DNA from: CAG-217 sp963605415
Lineage (GTDB): Bacteria > Bacillota > Clostridia > Oscillospirales > Acutalibacteraceae
Reading direction: 5' to 3'
DNA: 64,000 bases
Assembly: GCA_963605415.1 (NCBI GenBank)
Contig: CAVCUL010000009.1
Span: 1 to 64,000 of the forward strand
How positions within the stretch are numbered: the first letter of the stretch is position 1; every line of letters starts with the position of its first letter. Shown piece by piece: positions 1-8,351 of this stretch. Made by a program: the position numbers and the translations under genes. The notes under the pieces are model-generated. The model saw only the letters and a list, made by a program, of their open reading frames with translations. It was not told where the DNA came from and searched no databases.

Positions 1-75
1 TTGTCGTAACTTTTCAAATATGGAGAACCGGTCGGTCTCATATCTTGCTATAAGTCCGGAAAAGCGGGGTAAATG

Positions 76-1911
76 CTATTTTTCAGACGGCAATGATTTC
101 ATCGTCGGGAACAGCAGCACATCGCGGATGGCGGGGCTATCCGTCAGCAGCATACACATCCGGTCGATGCCGAAGCCGATGCCGCCGGTGGGGGGCATAC
201 CAATCTCCAGTGCCTGCAAGAAGTCCTCGTCCGTGTGGTTGGCCTCCTCGTCGCCCTGGGCAAACATCTCCTCCTGGGCGGCAAAGCGGGCACGCTGGTC
301 AATGGGATCGTTCAGTTCGGAATAGGCATTTGCCATCTCCCAGCCGTTCATAAAGAACTCAAAGCGCTCCACATAGTCCGGATCCTCCGGCTTCTTCTTG
401 GTCAAGGGAGAGATCTCAATGGGGTGATCCATCACAAAGGTGGGCTGGATCAGGTGCTCCTCCACAAACTCCTCAAAGAACAGGTTGAGAATATCGCCCT
501 TCTTGTGGCGCTCCTCATATTCGATCCCGTGGGCGTCCGCCGCAGCGCGGGCCTCTTCCAAGGTGTGGATCTCGTTAAAATTAACGCCGCTGTACTGCTT
601 GACCGCGTCTACCATGGTAATGCGGGTAAAGGGCTTGGACAGGTCCATCTCAATGCCGTTATAAGTGATCTTGGCGGTGCCCAGCACAGCCTTGGCCACA
701 TGACGGTACATCCGCTCGGTCAGGTCCATCATACCGTGATAATCGGTATAAGCCTGGTACAGCTCCATCAAGGTGAATTCCGGGTTATGGCGGGTATCCA
801 CGCCCTCGTTACGGAACACACGCCCGATCTCGTACACACGCTCCAGGCCGCCTACGATCAGCCGCTTTAAGTACAGCTCCAGAGAAATGCGCATTTTCAG
901 ATCCTCATTGAGCGCATTAAAGTGGGTCTCAAAGGGACGAGCGGCAGCGCCGCCGGCGTTGCTCACCAGAATGGGGGTCTCTACCTCCATAAAGCCCTCA
1001 CCGTCCAGGAACTTGCGAATTTCGCGGATAATGGCGGAGCGCTTCTCAAAGGTGTCGCGCACCTCCGGGTTCATGATCAGGTCCAAATAGCGCTTTCTGT
1101 ACCGGGTGTCGGTATCTTGCAGGCCGTGGAACTTCTCCGGCAGGGGCAGCAGGCTCTTGGTGAGCAGCTTCAACTCCTTGGCGTGAACGGAGATCTCGCC
1201 GGTGCGGGTCTTAAACACAAAGCCGGTCACCTGGAACAGATCGCCGATGTCCCACTTCTTAAAGGCGCGGAACACGTCCTCGCCCACATCGTTCATCCGC
1301 ACATAGATCTGCATACGCCCGGTGCGGTCGCTAAGATCCACAAAGTTGGCCTTGCCCATATCCCGGCGAGACATCATTCGCCCACACAGGGTTACATCCG
1401 TATTCTCCAGTGCGTCAAAATCAGCGCGCACATCGGCGGTGTGGTGGGTCTGCTCCGCCTTGGTGATCTGGAACGGATCCTGCCCGGCCTCTTGCAGCAC
1501 TTGCAGCTTATTCAGGCGAATTTGGCGCAGCTCGTTCTCGCTAAGCACCACCTCCGCCATAGCCATCTGAGCGGCGTTGGCATTGTTGCCGATCTGCTCA
1601 ATCACGGCCAGGGCGGCAGCCTCGTCGGCAGCAGTACCGGTCAGGCAAGGCTCACCGGTTTGCAAAAACAGAGTAAAGCGGGCACCGTTCTCTGCCGGCT
1701 CCACCAAATATTTGGGGTTGGTCTTTTCTTCATCAGCGGCAAAGGCATTTTGCACCTTCATACGGCTGTTTTTCTTTACGGCCTTTACGCCGCGGCGGCA
1801 AGCGTCCTCTTTCTCAAACACAGGACTCTGCGCCACCGGGGTGCCATCAATTAAAAATTCAAAACTGAAAGTACCGTCACCGGCCTTGGTGATCTCAAAC
1901 TTTCCTGCCAT
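76..1911 (-). CDS. lysS: Lysyl-tRNA synthetase with N-terminal double YegP (DUF1508)-like extension
   Basis: Class II lysyl-tRNA synthetase, which charges tRNA-Lys with lysine in the cytoplasm. The ordinary enzyme starts near residue 121: an OB-fold anticodon-binding domain at about 172-250, then the catalytic domain with motif 2 at 361-380 (FRNEGVDTRHNPEF) and motif 3 near the end (GFGIDRMCMLL). The odd part is the first 115 residues, which read as two tandem YegP/DUF1508-like repeats, about 3-52 (GKFEITKAGDGTFSFEF, ending AVKKNS) and 66-112 (KYLVEPAENGARFTLFL, ending IEQIGNN). The protein is 611 residues against roughly 500 for the family. The long start is preferred because the ATG at 1911 has an AGAGGA site just upstream, whereas the internal ATGs at residues 116 and 118 have none. 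It lies 15 bp after greA and is presumably cotranscribed. The enzyme call is secure; the extension call rests on visual resemblance. Confidence 0.95.
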   Translation of the reverse strand: MAGKFEITKAGDGTFSFEFLIDGTPVAQSPVFEKEDACRRGVKAVKKNSRMKVQNAFAADEEKTNPKYLVEPAENGARFTLFLQTGEPCLTGTAADEAAALAVIEQIGNNANAAQMAMAEVVLSENELRQIRLNKLQVLQEAGQDPFQITKAEQTHHTADVRADFDALENTDVTLCGRMMSRRDMGKANFVDLSDRTGRMQIYVRMNDVGEDVFRAFKKWDIGDLFQVTGFVFKTRTGEISVHAKELKLLTKSLLPLPEKFHGLQDTDTRYRKRYLDLIMNPEVRDTFEKRSAIIREIRKFLDGEGFMEVETPILVSNAGGAAARPFETHFNALNEDLKMRISLELYLKRLIVGGLERVYEIGRVFRNEGVDTRHNPEFTLMELYQAYTDYHGMMDLTERMYRHVAKAVLGTAKITYNGIEMDLSKPFTRITMVDAVKQYSGVNFNEIHTLEEARAAADAHGIEYEERHKKGDILNLFFEEFVEEHLIQPTFVMDHPIEISPLTKKKPEDPDYVERFEFFMNGWEMANAYSELNDPIDQRARFAAQEEMFAQGDEEANHTDEDFLQALEIGMPPTGGIGFGIDRMCMLLTDSPAIRDVLLFPTMKSLPSEK

Positions 1912-1926
1912 AGTCTATCCTCTTCT

Positions 1927-2394
1927 TTAGTCAATCTCTTCAATCAGGTAATCAATGCTGCCAATGGGGGCTTCAACCGTTACGGTCTCACCGATCTTGG
2001 CGCCCATCAGCGCACGGCCCACCGGGCTTTCGTCAGAGATCTTACCCTCAGCCGGGTTGGACTGGGAAAAGCCCACGATCTCATAGGTGGCGCGCACATC
2101 GTCAGACTTGCGCAGCACGGTAACCTTGGAGCCCATGCTTACGCTGCCCTTCTCTGCAGCGCCGATAATCTCTGCGTGCTCCAGCTGATACTCCAACTCG
2201 TTGATGCGGGCCTCAATTTTGGCCTGCTCACTCTTGGCCTCGTCATACTCACTGTTCTCGGACAAGTCGCCGTAAGAACGGGCCACTTTCAGCTTTTCAG
2301 CAATATCAATACGGCCTTCGGTTTTCAGGGAATCCAATTCTGCTTCCAGCTGGGCTTTGCCTTCCGCAGTCATTTTAAACACTTTTTCTGCCAT
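1927..2394 (-). CDS. greA: Transcription elongation factor GreA
   Basis: GreA enters the secondary channel of stalled, backtracked RNA polymerase and stimulates cleavage of the transcript 3' end. The 155 residues match the family's usual length of about 155-160. The N-terminal half is the antiparallel coiled coil, with the acidic tip and typical run YGDLSENSEYDEAKSEQAK. The C-terminal half is the FKBP-like domain (SPVGRALMGAKIGETVTVEAP). The gene is preceded by a clear promoter at 2431-2459 and an AAGGAG ribosome site, and is followed after 15 bp by lysS. greA-lysS adjacency is common in Firmicutes. Confidence 0.96.
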   Translation of the reverse strand: MAEKVFKMTAEGKAQLEAELDSLKTEGRIDIAEKLKVARSYGDLSENSEYDEAKSEQAKIEARINELEYQLEHAEIIGAAEKGSVSMGSKVTVLRKSDDVRATYEIVGFSQSNPAEGKISDESPVGRALMGAKIGETVTVEAPIGSIDYLIEEID

Positions 2395-2430
2395 TTGGAT
2401 CGACTCCTTAACTCAAAATTTATTCGTTAT

Positions 2431-2459
2431 ATTATATATTATAATTTACACAGTGTCAA
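2431..2459 (-). promoter_or_regulatory. Sigma-A type promoter of greA-lysS
   Basis: On the minus strand TTGACA (2454-2459) is followed after 17 bp by TATAAT (2431-2436), both perfect. It sits between the lysC terminator and greA, so greA-lysS form their own transcription unit. Confidence 0.85.
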
Positions 2460-2480
2460 GTCATACAGAGAAAAGCACAA

Positions 2481-2519
2481 AAGAGCGCACCTACGACAAG
2501 CAGCCGCAGATGCGCTCTT
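2481..2519 (-). terminator. Intrinsic terminator after lysC
   Basis: Perfect 9-bp inverted repeat (aagagcgca / tgcgctctt) with a 21-nt loop, followed on the minus strand by a T-rich run (TTGTGCTTTT). It lies 14 bp after the lysC stop and closes the ACT-hom-lysC unit. Confidence 0.75.
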
Positions 2520-2533
2520 CTTTCATGCTTTCA

Positions 2534-3004
2534 TCAATCGTTGGGAATAAATTTGGCATGTACGGCGGAGACAGCCTTGTCGGCGTCCTCTTCGGCAACC
2601 AAAACAGAGATCTTGATCTCAGAAGTGGAGATCATCTGAATGTTGATGTCTCGCTCATACAGCGCCTCAAACATCTTGGAAGCGGTGCCCGGGTGAGACT
2701 CCATACCGGCGCCCACAATAGAAACCTTGGCCACCTTGGTGTCGCACACCACATCCTGGAAGCCGCCTACCTCTTCATTGAGGATTTCTACAGCCAAAGG
2801 GCCGTTGTCTTTGCTGACGGTAAAAGTAATGTCCTTGGTGCCGTCACGGCCTACAGACTGCAGGATAATGTCTACATTGATGTTGCGCTGGCTCAGCTTG
2901 GAGAAAATCTTAAAGGCCACACCGGGGGTGTCCTTCAGGCCGATCACAGAGATACGGGCCACATCTTTATCCTTGGTTACGCCGCGAATGAGCATTTTTT
3001 CCAT
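2534..3004 (-). CDS. lysC: Aspartokinase beta (regulatory) subunit from internal in-frame start
   Basis: Inside lysC an ATG at 3004 is preceded by a near-perfect AAGGAGGT (3012-3019 on the plus coordinates) with 7-nt spacing, better than the site of most genes here. Translation from it would give 156 residues (MEKMLIRGVTKDKDVARI...), consisting of the two ACT domains only. In Bacillus subtilis aspartokinase II the beta subunit is made in just this way and joins the full-length alpha subunit in an alpha2-beta2 enzyme. The site itself is seen in the sequence; that it is used is inferred by analogy. Confidence 0.75.
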   Translation of the reverse strand: MEKMLIRGVTKDKDVARISVIGLKDTPGVAFKIFSKLSQRNINVDIILQSVGRDGTKDITFTVSKDNGPLAVEILNEEVGGFQDVVCDTKVAKVSIVGAGMESHPGTASKMFEALYERDINIQMISTSEIKISVLVAEEDADKAVSAVHAKFIPND

Positions 3005-3739
3005 TTTTGCTACCTCCTTAACAATGGTGCCGGGAATAGGATTCAGCGAGGAGAGCACCTCCAGCTCCACGCCGTACTTCTTTGCCATCTCTACGGAGCG
3101 GTTGTTGAGCACCTGAGCGCCCAGGGTGGCCAGCTCCAGCATTTCGTCATAAGTGATCTCTTTCAGCTTCTGCGCATTGTCGACCTTGCGGGGATCGGCG
3201 GTATATACGCCCTCCACATCGGTAAAGATTTGGCACTTGTCTGCATTCAGCGCAGCGGCGATGGCTACCGCAGAGGTATCGGACCCGCCGCGACCCAGTG
3301 TGGTCAGGTCGTCATAGCGGTTCAGCCCCTGGAACCCGGCCACAACCACAATATTGCGCTTGGCCAGCTCCGCTTGCAGACGGTTGGGCTTAATATTCTT
3401 GATACGGGCTGCGCCGTACACCGCATTGGTGTTGAATCCGGCCTGCCAGCCCAGCAGGCTGATCACCGGAAAGCCCATACGCTCAATGGCCATGGCCAGC
3501 AGTGAAATAGAAATCTGTTCCCCGGCGGTCAGTAGCTGGTCCATCTCTCTGGCTGCTGCATGAGGGTTAATCTCGTTGGCTTTTTCAATCAAATCGTCGG
3601 TCGTATCGCCCTGGGCGGATACGACCACCACCACATCGTTACCGGCCTTATAGGTTTCGGTTACAATGCGTGCCACATTGTTTACACGCTCGGCATTGGC
3701 CACTGAGGAGCCGCCGAACTTCTGTACAATCAGTCCCAT
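2534..3739 (-). CDS. lysC: Aspartokinase (alpha subunit, full length)
   Basis: Aspartokinase phosphorylates aspartate, the first step to lysine, methionine, threonine and diaminopimelate. The 401 residues hold an amino-acid-kinase domain (start MGLIVQKFGGSSVANAE; substrate region TTLGRGGSDTSAVA at about 145-160) and two C-terminal ACT domains for feedback control (ISVIGLKDTPGVAFKIFSKL and VSIVGAGMESHPGTASKMF). The length and layout match Bacillus subtilis LysC, the lysine-regulated aspartokinase II. As in that gene, a strong ribosome site and an in-frame ATG lie inside (see 2534-3004). The gene follows hom by 19 bp, and a terminator follows it. hom upstream shares the aspartyl-phosphate branch. 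Confidence 0.95.
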   Translation of the reverse strand: MGLIVQKFGGSSVANAERVNNVARIVTETYKAGNDVVVVVSAQGDTTDDLIEKANEINPHAAAREMDQLLTAGEQISISLLAMAIERMGFPVISLLGWQAGFNTNAVYGAARIKNIKPNRLQAELAKRNIVVVAGFQGLNRYDDLTTLGRGGSDTSAVAIAAALNADKCQIFTDVEGVYTADPRKVDNAQKLKEITYDEMLELATLGAQVLNNRSVEMAKKYGVELEVLSSLNPIPGTIVKEVAKMEKMLIRGVTKDKDVARISVIGLKDTPGVAFKIFSKLSQRNINVDIILQSVGRDGTKDITFTVSKDNGPLAVEILNEEVGGFQDVVCDTKVAKVSIVGAGMESHPGTASKMFEALYERDINIQMISTSEIKISVLVAEEDADKAVSAVHAKFIPND

Positions 3740-3758
3740 ATTCTATCTATCCTCCGAA

Positions 3759-4976
3759 TTAGTAACTTGCCACCTTGATAACGGCCTCTACCGGGAACCC
3801 GGCCAGGCGGCGTTCCAGCTCTTCCTCTGTCATCTCGTCGGTGATAAAGGCTTTTTCATCCGCCGGCTGCCCTCTGCGGGACAGGAACTTCACATTGTCA
3901 AAGGCCTGCTTGATGTGGGTCTCGTCGCCCTTTAGGCGCACATAGAAAGGCATTTTAATGGCGGTTTTGTAATCCGCCACATAGTCCTCCTCACCGGCGC
4001 CCCAGCCAAAGATCCGGCGATGCTCGGTGTGGGCGGCACAGTCTGCCATATCCGCTACCACAGCAGAGGCGGTAGGTAGTTTACCGGCGCCCTGACCGTA
4101 GAAGCACACATCGCCTACGGCGTCGCCCCGTACCAAAATGGCGTTAAACACGCCCTTAACGGAGGCCAGCTGAGATCCGCTATACACCACTGCCGGGCTG
4201 ACGAAAGCGGCAATCTTGCCGTTGCCCAAATCCTTGATTTGACCCAACAGCTTGATGACGCCGCCGGCAGAGGCCACATAAGCCACATCTTCCAGGGTAA
4301 TCTTGGAGATACCCTCTGTCTCTACCTGAGAGGGGTACACATGCTTGCCAAAGGCCAGGGAGGCCAAAATGCACACCTTGCGGCAGGCATCGTGCCCTTC
4401 CACATCGGCGGTGGGGTCCTTCTCTGCAAAGCCGTTGGCCTGGGCCAGCGCCAGTGCGTCTGCAAAGGACATATCCTCCTCAATCATTTGGGTCAAAATA
4501 AAGTTGGTGGTGCCGTTGAGAATACCGGCAATGCCCTCAATATGGTTTGCCGCCAGACACTGAGCCATGGGGCGAATAATAGGGATGCCGCCGCCAACGG
4601 ACGCCTCAATCAGGTAGTTTACATTGTGCTCTTTGGCGCAGGCCAGCAGTTCCGGCCCCTTTTGCGCCACCAGCTCCTTGTTGGAGGTGACCACACTTTT
4701 GCCGCTGGCGAGTAACTTCATGGTAAAGTCAAAGGCCGGGTTCACCCCGCCCATGGTCTCTGCCACGACCTGGATCTCCGGATCATTCAGAATATCGTTA
4801 AAATCCTTGGTGAAGAGCGCCTGGTGCTTGTCGCCGGGAAACTCTCGCAGATCCAGAATCCGCGCCAGCTCCAGCGCCGTACCGCCGGTACGCTTGGCCA
4901 GGGTGTCCTGGTGGGTCTCAATCACTTCACATACGCCGGAACCAACGGTTCCGTATCCCATAACTGCTACTTTCAT
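3759..4976 (-). CDS. hom: Homoserine dehydrogenase
   Basis: NAD(P)-dependent reduction of aspartate semialdehyde to homoserine, the branch to threonine and methionine. The 405 residues begin with a Rossmann motif (VAVMGYGTVGSGVCEVI), followed by the substrate/catalytic domain (GGVNPAFDF, EASVGGGIPIIRP, GILNGTTNFILTQM, EKDPTADVEGHDACRK), then a C-terminal region from about 320 that fits the usual ACT domain position. Length is normal for the Gram-positive enzyme. It lies between the ACT protein gene and lysC on one strand, with 49-bp and 19-bp gaps, so the three are likely one operon. Confidence 0.95.
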   Translation of the reverse strand: MKVAVMGYGTVGSGVCEVIETHQDTLAKRTGGTALELARILDLREFPGDKHQALFTKDFNDILNDPEIQVVAETMGGVNPAFDFTMKLLASGKSVVTSNKELVAQKGPELLACAKEHNVNYLIEASVGGGIPIIRPMAQCLAANHIEGIAGILNGTTNFILTQMIEEDMSFADALALAQANGFAEKDPTADVEGHDACRKVCILASLAFGKHVYPSQVETEGISKITLEDVAYVASAGGVIKLLGQIKDLGNGKIAAFVSPAVVYSGSQLASVKGVFNAILVRGDAVGDVCFYGQGAGKLPTASAVVADMADCAAHTEHRRIFGWGAGEEDYVADYKTAIKMPFYVRLKGDETHIKQAFDNVKFLSRRGQPADEKAFITDEMTEEELERRLAGFPVEAVIKVASY

Positions 4977-5025
4977 TTGAACCTCCTAAAAGAGAAATTT
5001 TGCTGCCGGGCAGCAACTCTTAAAA

Positions 5026-5460
5026 TTACTGAATAAATGCGGCGCCCACAACACCGTCCAGCTGCTCCAACAGCGCCGGTAACCGGGCAGGCTCCACAGA
5101 CAGATCGGCAATGCGCACGGTCACGGTCACATCCGCCGCTCCGTCCTGGGGTACACTCTGATTTACAGAAAGCACATTGGCCCCCACCTGATACAGCGCC
5201 GCAATAAAACCGGAGAGCACTCCGGCGCTATCCTGTAGTCGCGCCTTGACAGTGGCCACCTCGTCTGATGCAGAGGTGCCGTACTCAAAGATGGCATCCT
5301 TGTATTTATAGTATGCGCTGCGGGAAATCCCTGCCAGTGCCGCTGCCTCTTTGACAGAAGCCGCCTTGCCGGTAGCCAGGTATTTTTTTGCCGTTAAAAC
5401 CTTGCGGTAAACCTCCGGCAAGATCCCGGCGTCCACCAGCACATAACCTGCTTTGCTCAT
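5026..5460 (-). CDS. ACT domain-containing protein, UPF0735 (PheB-like)
   Basis: A 144-residue protein with a short N-terminal part containing a helix-turn-helix-like segment (SVKEAAALAGISRSAYYKYK, about 36-55) and a C-terminal ACT domain (VATVKARLQDSAGVLSGFIA onward). This is the layout of the UPF0735/PheB family found upstream of hom in many Firmicutes. ACT domains bind amino acids, so a regulatory role for the hom-lysC operon is plausible, but the family has no proven function known to me. It is the first gene of the operon. No clean sigma-A promoter was recognised in the 195 bp upstream. Confidence 0.85.
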   Translation of the reverse strand: MSKAGYVLVDAGILPEVYRKVLTAKKYLATGKAASVKEAAALAGISRSAYYKYKDAIFEYGTSASDEVATVKARLQDSAGVLSGFIAALYQVGANVLSVNQSVPQDGAADVTVTVRIADLSVEPARLPALLEQLDGVVGAAFIQ

Positions 5461-5582
5461 TCGATGTGTTCACCACCCGTAGACAGATGTGCGCTTGTCA
5501 AAAACATTTTGAATATAGTAGCACGATTTCAATCTATAATCAAGACTTAAATTCAGAATTTTACAATATTTACAAAAATCCC

Positions 5583-5611
5583 TTGCAACAATGGGGAAAA
5601 TACTATAAAAT
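5583..5611 (+). promoter_or_regulatory. Sigma-A type promoter of the AI-2E family gene
   Basis: TTGCAA (5583-5588), 17-bp spacer, TAAAAT (5606-5611), in AT-rich DNA 45 bp before the start codon at 5656. Confidence 0.6.
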
Positions 5612-5655
5612 GCTTAGTAAGGGATATTGTTTTTTGCGAATACAAGGACGGTTTT

Positions 5656-6882
5656 ATGAACGAAAAAGTTTCAAAGCGGCGCGATGCGCTGATTAATCTG
5701 GCCTATGTGGCAGTGATTTTTGGGCTGCTCTTTCTTTTTTTCCGTTACTGCTTTTGGGTAGCGGCACCCTTTCTGCTGACTTTCCTTTTTGCAGTGGTAA
5801 ACCAGCGTCCGCTGCGCTGGCTGGATAAAAAGACCAACCACAAATGCCATGGGCTGTGGAGTGTGCTGATTGTGCTCTTCTCCATTCTTATTATTTTGGT
5901 GCCGGTGAGCTTGCTCATCCAAAAGCTGTTTCAGGAGATCGGCAGTTTTATCTCTTATGTGGCCGACCAGATGAACGACCTGCCCGGCTTTTTAACCACC
6001 CTGCAAAAGAATGTGCTGCACTTTTTGCAGTTTTTGCCTGACGGAATTTATGCCACCGTATCCACATCTGTCAATGATTTCTTTAACAACTTGATCCAGG
6101 ACTTTGATTTAAGCAAAATCGGCATCAGCTTAGACACGGTAAAGAACGGCATTACCAGCGGTGTCAGCGGCGTAGTCAATGTGGTCAAGAGCTTGCCCTC
6201 GGCCCTGTTAGCCATCGTTATCGGCATTATTGCCTGGATCCTGTTTACCAAGGATTATGACAAGGTAGTGCACTTCATCAAGCTGCAGTTGCCGGCAAAG
6301 CATAAAAATCTGCTCAGCGAAACCAAGCAGCTGTTTTCCAAAACTATCATCAATATGCTGCGCGCCTATGCCCTGATTATGTTTATCACTTTCTGTGAGC
6401 TGTTTTTGGGTTTTACCATTATGAATACCATTGGCATTATGCACAACAGCTATGCGGTAATCATTGCCATGGGCATTGCTATTTTTGACATTTTGCCTGT
6501 AGCCGGCTCCGGCGGCATCCTTATTCCATGGGCTTTGATCAGTCTGCTGGGCGGCAATACCAAGCAAGGTATCGGTCTGTTGGTGCTTTATGTGGCAATT
6601 ACCGTGATCCGTCAGTACATTGAGCCGAAGATCGTGGGCCAGACTCTGGGCGTCAACCCGCTGGTGACCTTAATGGGTCTGTATTTCGGTTTAAAAATCT
6701 TTGGCTTTATCGGGATGTTCTTAGTGCCGTTGGCAGTGATGACCGTCAAGGCCTTTAACGATACCGGGCGGATCCACCTGTACACCCCGCCGGCCCAGGA
6801 GAGAGCTGCTGCTGAGGCTACGCTTCGCGCCGCCGACCAGCCGAAAAAGCCCCTGCCAAATCCTTTTAAGAAAAAGAAATAA
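5656..6882 (+). CDS. AI-2E family membrane transporter
   Basis: A 408-residue polytopic membrane protein of the AI-2E (TqsA/PerM/YtvI-like) family. It has paired N-terminal membrane segments (about 12-50 and 60-85), a long soluble segment rich in helices (about 90-165), and a block of membrane segments with the family-typical run FDILPVAGSGGILIPWAL and later REY-like QYIEPKIVGQTLGVNPL (near 320). Some members export the autoinducer AI-2, others act as Na+(Li+)/H+ antiporters or are uncharacterised; the sequence does not decide which. The tail is basic and proline-rich (PKKPLPNPFKKKK). It is monocistronic, has its own promoter, and points at luxS across a shared hairpin. Confidence 0.88.
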   Translation: MNEKVSKRRDALINLAYVAVIFGLLFLFFRYCFWVAAPFLLTFLFAVVNQRPLRWLDKKTNHKCHGLWSVLIVLFSILIILVPVSLLIQKLFQEIGSFISYVADQMNDLPGFLTTLQKNVLHFLQFLPDGIYATVSTSVNDFFNNLIQDFDLSKIGISLDTVKNGITSGVSGVVNVVKSLPSALLAIVIGIIAWILFTKDYDKVVHFIKLQLPAKHKNLLSETKQLFSKTIINMLRAYALIMFITFCELFLGFTIMNTIGIMHNSYAVIIAMGIAIFDILPVAGSGGILIPWALISLLGGNTKQGIGLLVLYVAITVIRQYIEPKIVGQTLGVNPLVTLMGLYFGLKIFGFIGMFLVPLAVMTVKAFNDTGRIHLYTPPAQERAAAEATLRAADQPKKPLPNPFKKKK

Positions 6883-6895
6883 TCCATGCATAACA

Positions 6896-6928
6896 CAGAA
6901 AGCCACCGGTTTAGTCGGTGGCTTTCTG
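6896..6928 (+). terminator. Intrinsic terminator between convergent AI-2E gene and luxS
   Basis: 12-bp inverted repeat (cagaaagccacc / ggtggctttctg) with a 9-nt loop, followed on the plus strand by TTTGTC-type T-rich sequence. It may also slow minus-strand transcription from luxS. Confidence 0.8.
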
Positions 6929-6945
6929 TTTGTCTTATCGTATTT

Positions 6946-7419
6946 TTAGTTCTCGTCGTCCTTGGTAGGGTATTTCAGGTCGTCCTTGGTCCAGTCCTGA
7001 ATGATCTCCAAAAACTGCTTGGCGTCCTCCTTGGCCTGCAGCAGGTTGTGGTCCCGCCAGTTGCCGCATTCGCTTACAGCAGCGCCGGGGATGCTGCCCC
7101 AAAAGTCGGCAATAAAGGCAAAGGCATCCTTAATCAGCTGAATGCAATAGCTGTCGGATAGGCTGCGGGTTAGAAAATAGAACCCGGTGCGGCAGCCCAT
7201 GGGGCCAAAGTAGATAATATTGTCACCAAATTCCGTATTGCGCACATAGGTGGCAAACAGGTGCTCAATGGTATGCATAGAGGCGTTGGTCATCACCTGC
7301 TCCCGGTTGGGGGCACGCATACGAATGTCATAGGTGGTAATATCGTCGTCAATGCGGCTGATATAAATGCCTTTTTCCAAAATCGTGTGGTCAATTTGAA
7401 AGCTGGGGATTTTTTTCAT
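6946..7419 (-). CDS. luxS: S-ribosylhomocysteine lyase (LuxS)
   Basis: Cleaves S-ribosylhomocysteine to homocysteine and DPD, the precursor of autoinducer-2, within the activated methyl cycle. The 157 residues carry the metal-binding HTIEH motif (about 53-57), the catalytic cysteine in GPMGCRTGFY (about 80-90), and the family's start (IPSFQIDHTILEKGIYISR). Length is normal. The start overlaps the stop of the upstream phospholipase-like gene (ATGA), so the two are translationally coupled, with the RluA gene as first of the set. Confidence 0.97.
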   Translation of the reverse strand: MKKIPSFQIDHTILEKGIYISRIDDDITTYDIRMRAPNREQVMTNASMHTIEHLFATYVRNTEFGDNIIYFGPMGCRTGFYFLTRSLSDSYCIQLIKDAFAFIADFWGSIPGAAVSECGNWRDHNLLQAKEDAKQFLEIIQDWTKDDLKYPTKDDEN

Positions 7420-8351
7420 TTTACTTCTACTCCGGTTAAAAAAGATAAATTTTGGGTGACGGCGGCTCCGCTCGTTTCACCGGCACAAATCCGGTCAAAA
7501 CCGCGGATCATCTCCTGCGCCGGGGCCTTTGCCAGCCGGTAAAGGTCAAAGAAACTCTCTGTGCGCACGCCGGGTGCGTAAGGGGAGCGCCAGTTCCTGT
7601 TCTCTATATTACCATATTTTTTTGCTTTTTCCAAGTCTTTTGGCCGTAACATAGAGGTTAGGCGAAAATTCCCGGTAAAGGGGGACAAAATCGTCTCTAT
7701 GCCGCCCACGATCTTGGCCTTGTGGCCGTCTGCGTCGCGCAGCAGCCGCTGTGCGGTCTTGGTGTCCGTCAGCGCCCGGCGGGCGTCCTGCGGTTGCAGT
7801 CGCTTGCCCAGTACCCGGTAGACGGTAAAGCTCAGCAGCCGGGCCACCTCGTCCAGCACCGCCGGGTCATCCGGCACGGTGATGGCGGTGTCAAAGCACC
7901 GGGGGTCGTCAATGTGCAGTTTTTCGTGCAAAAGGACGGAATCCATACTCATTTCTATGGTATTATGCAGGGCGGATTTGTGCAAGGTGCTGCCATTCTC
8001 CGCGAGTTCCTGCTGCTTGGCATACACAAAGGGGTGGCACTGCCGATCCAGGGCGTAGTGGAGAATAAAGCCGTAGGTATAGGAGCGGGCAATGGCCTTT
8101 TCCGTGCTGCACCGGGTGCAGTATTCTGCCATGGCGTCCAGTATGTTACCGGGCTTAGCCCGGTGCATAGCAGAGCCCAGTTTGCGCAGGGAGCGACCCG
8201 GCATCCAGGGGGCAATGCGGTGAAAGAAGAAAATATCCGGTCCCTGGGTGCCCAGCATCACTGCGTCCCGGTTCAGGTCAAAATCCGCTAACTCCGTCAA
8301 GGCAGACAGCAGCTCGCAGGCAAAGATGTAGTGGGTGCAGTAGGCAGGCAT
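7416..8351 (-). CDS. Zinc-dependent phospholipase C-like protein
   Basis: A protein of about 311 residues that resembles the zinc-dependent phospholipase C/S1-P1 nuclease-like fold family seen as hypothetical proteins in Clostridia. Visible metal-ligand candidates are GPDIFFFHRIAPW (about 41-53), GFILHYALDRQCHPFVYA (about 100-117) and HNTIEMSMD (about 134-142). No signal peptide is evident, which is unlike secreted phospholipases, so a cytoplasmic or different role is possible. The start at 8351 is chosen over the ATG at 8360 because the GGAGGA site has 9 bases of spacing to the former and none to the latter. It overlaps the RluA gene upstream and luxS downstream. Confidence 0.7.
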   Translation of the reverse strand: MPAYCTHYIFACELLSALTELADFDLNRDAVMLGTQGPDIFFFHRIAPWMPGRSLRKLGSAMHRAKPGNILDAMAEYCTRCSTEKAIARSYTYGFILHYALDRQCHPFVYAKQQELAENGSTLHKSALHNTIEMSMDSVLLHEKLHIDDPRCFDTAITVPDDPAVLDEVARLLSFTVYRVLGKRLQPQDARRALTDTKTAQRLLRDADGHKAKIVGGIETILSPFTGNFRLTSMLRPKDLEKAKKYGNIENRNWRSPYAPGVRTESFFDLYRLAKAPAQEMIRGFDRICAGETSGAAVTQNLSFLTGVEVK

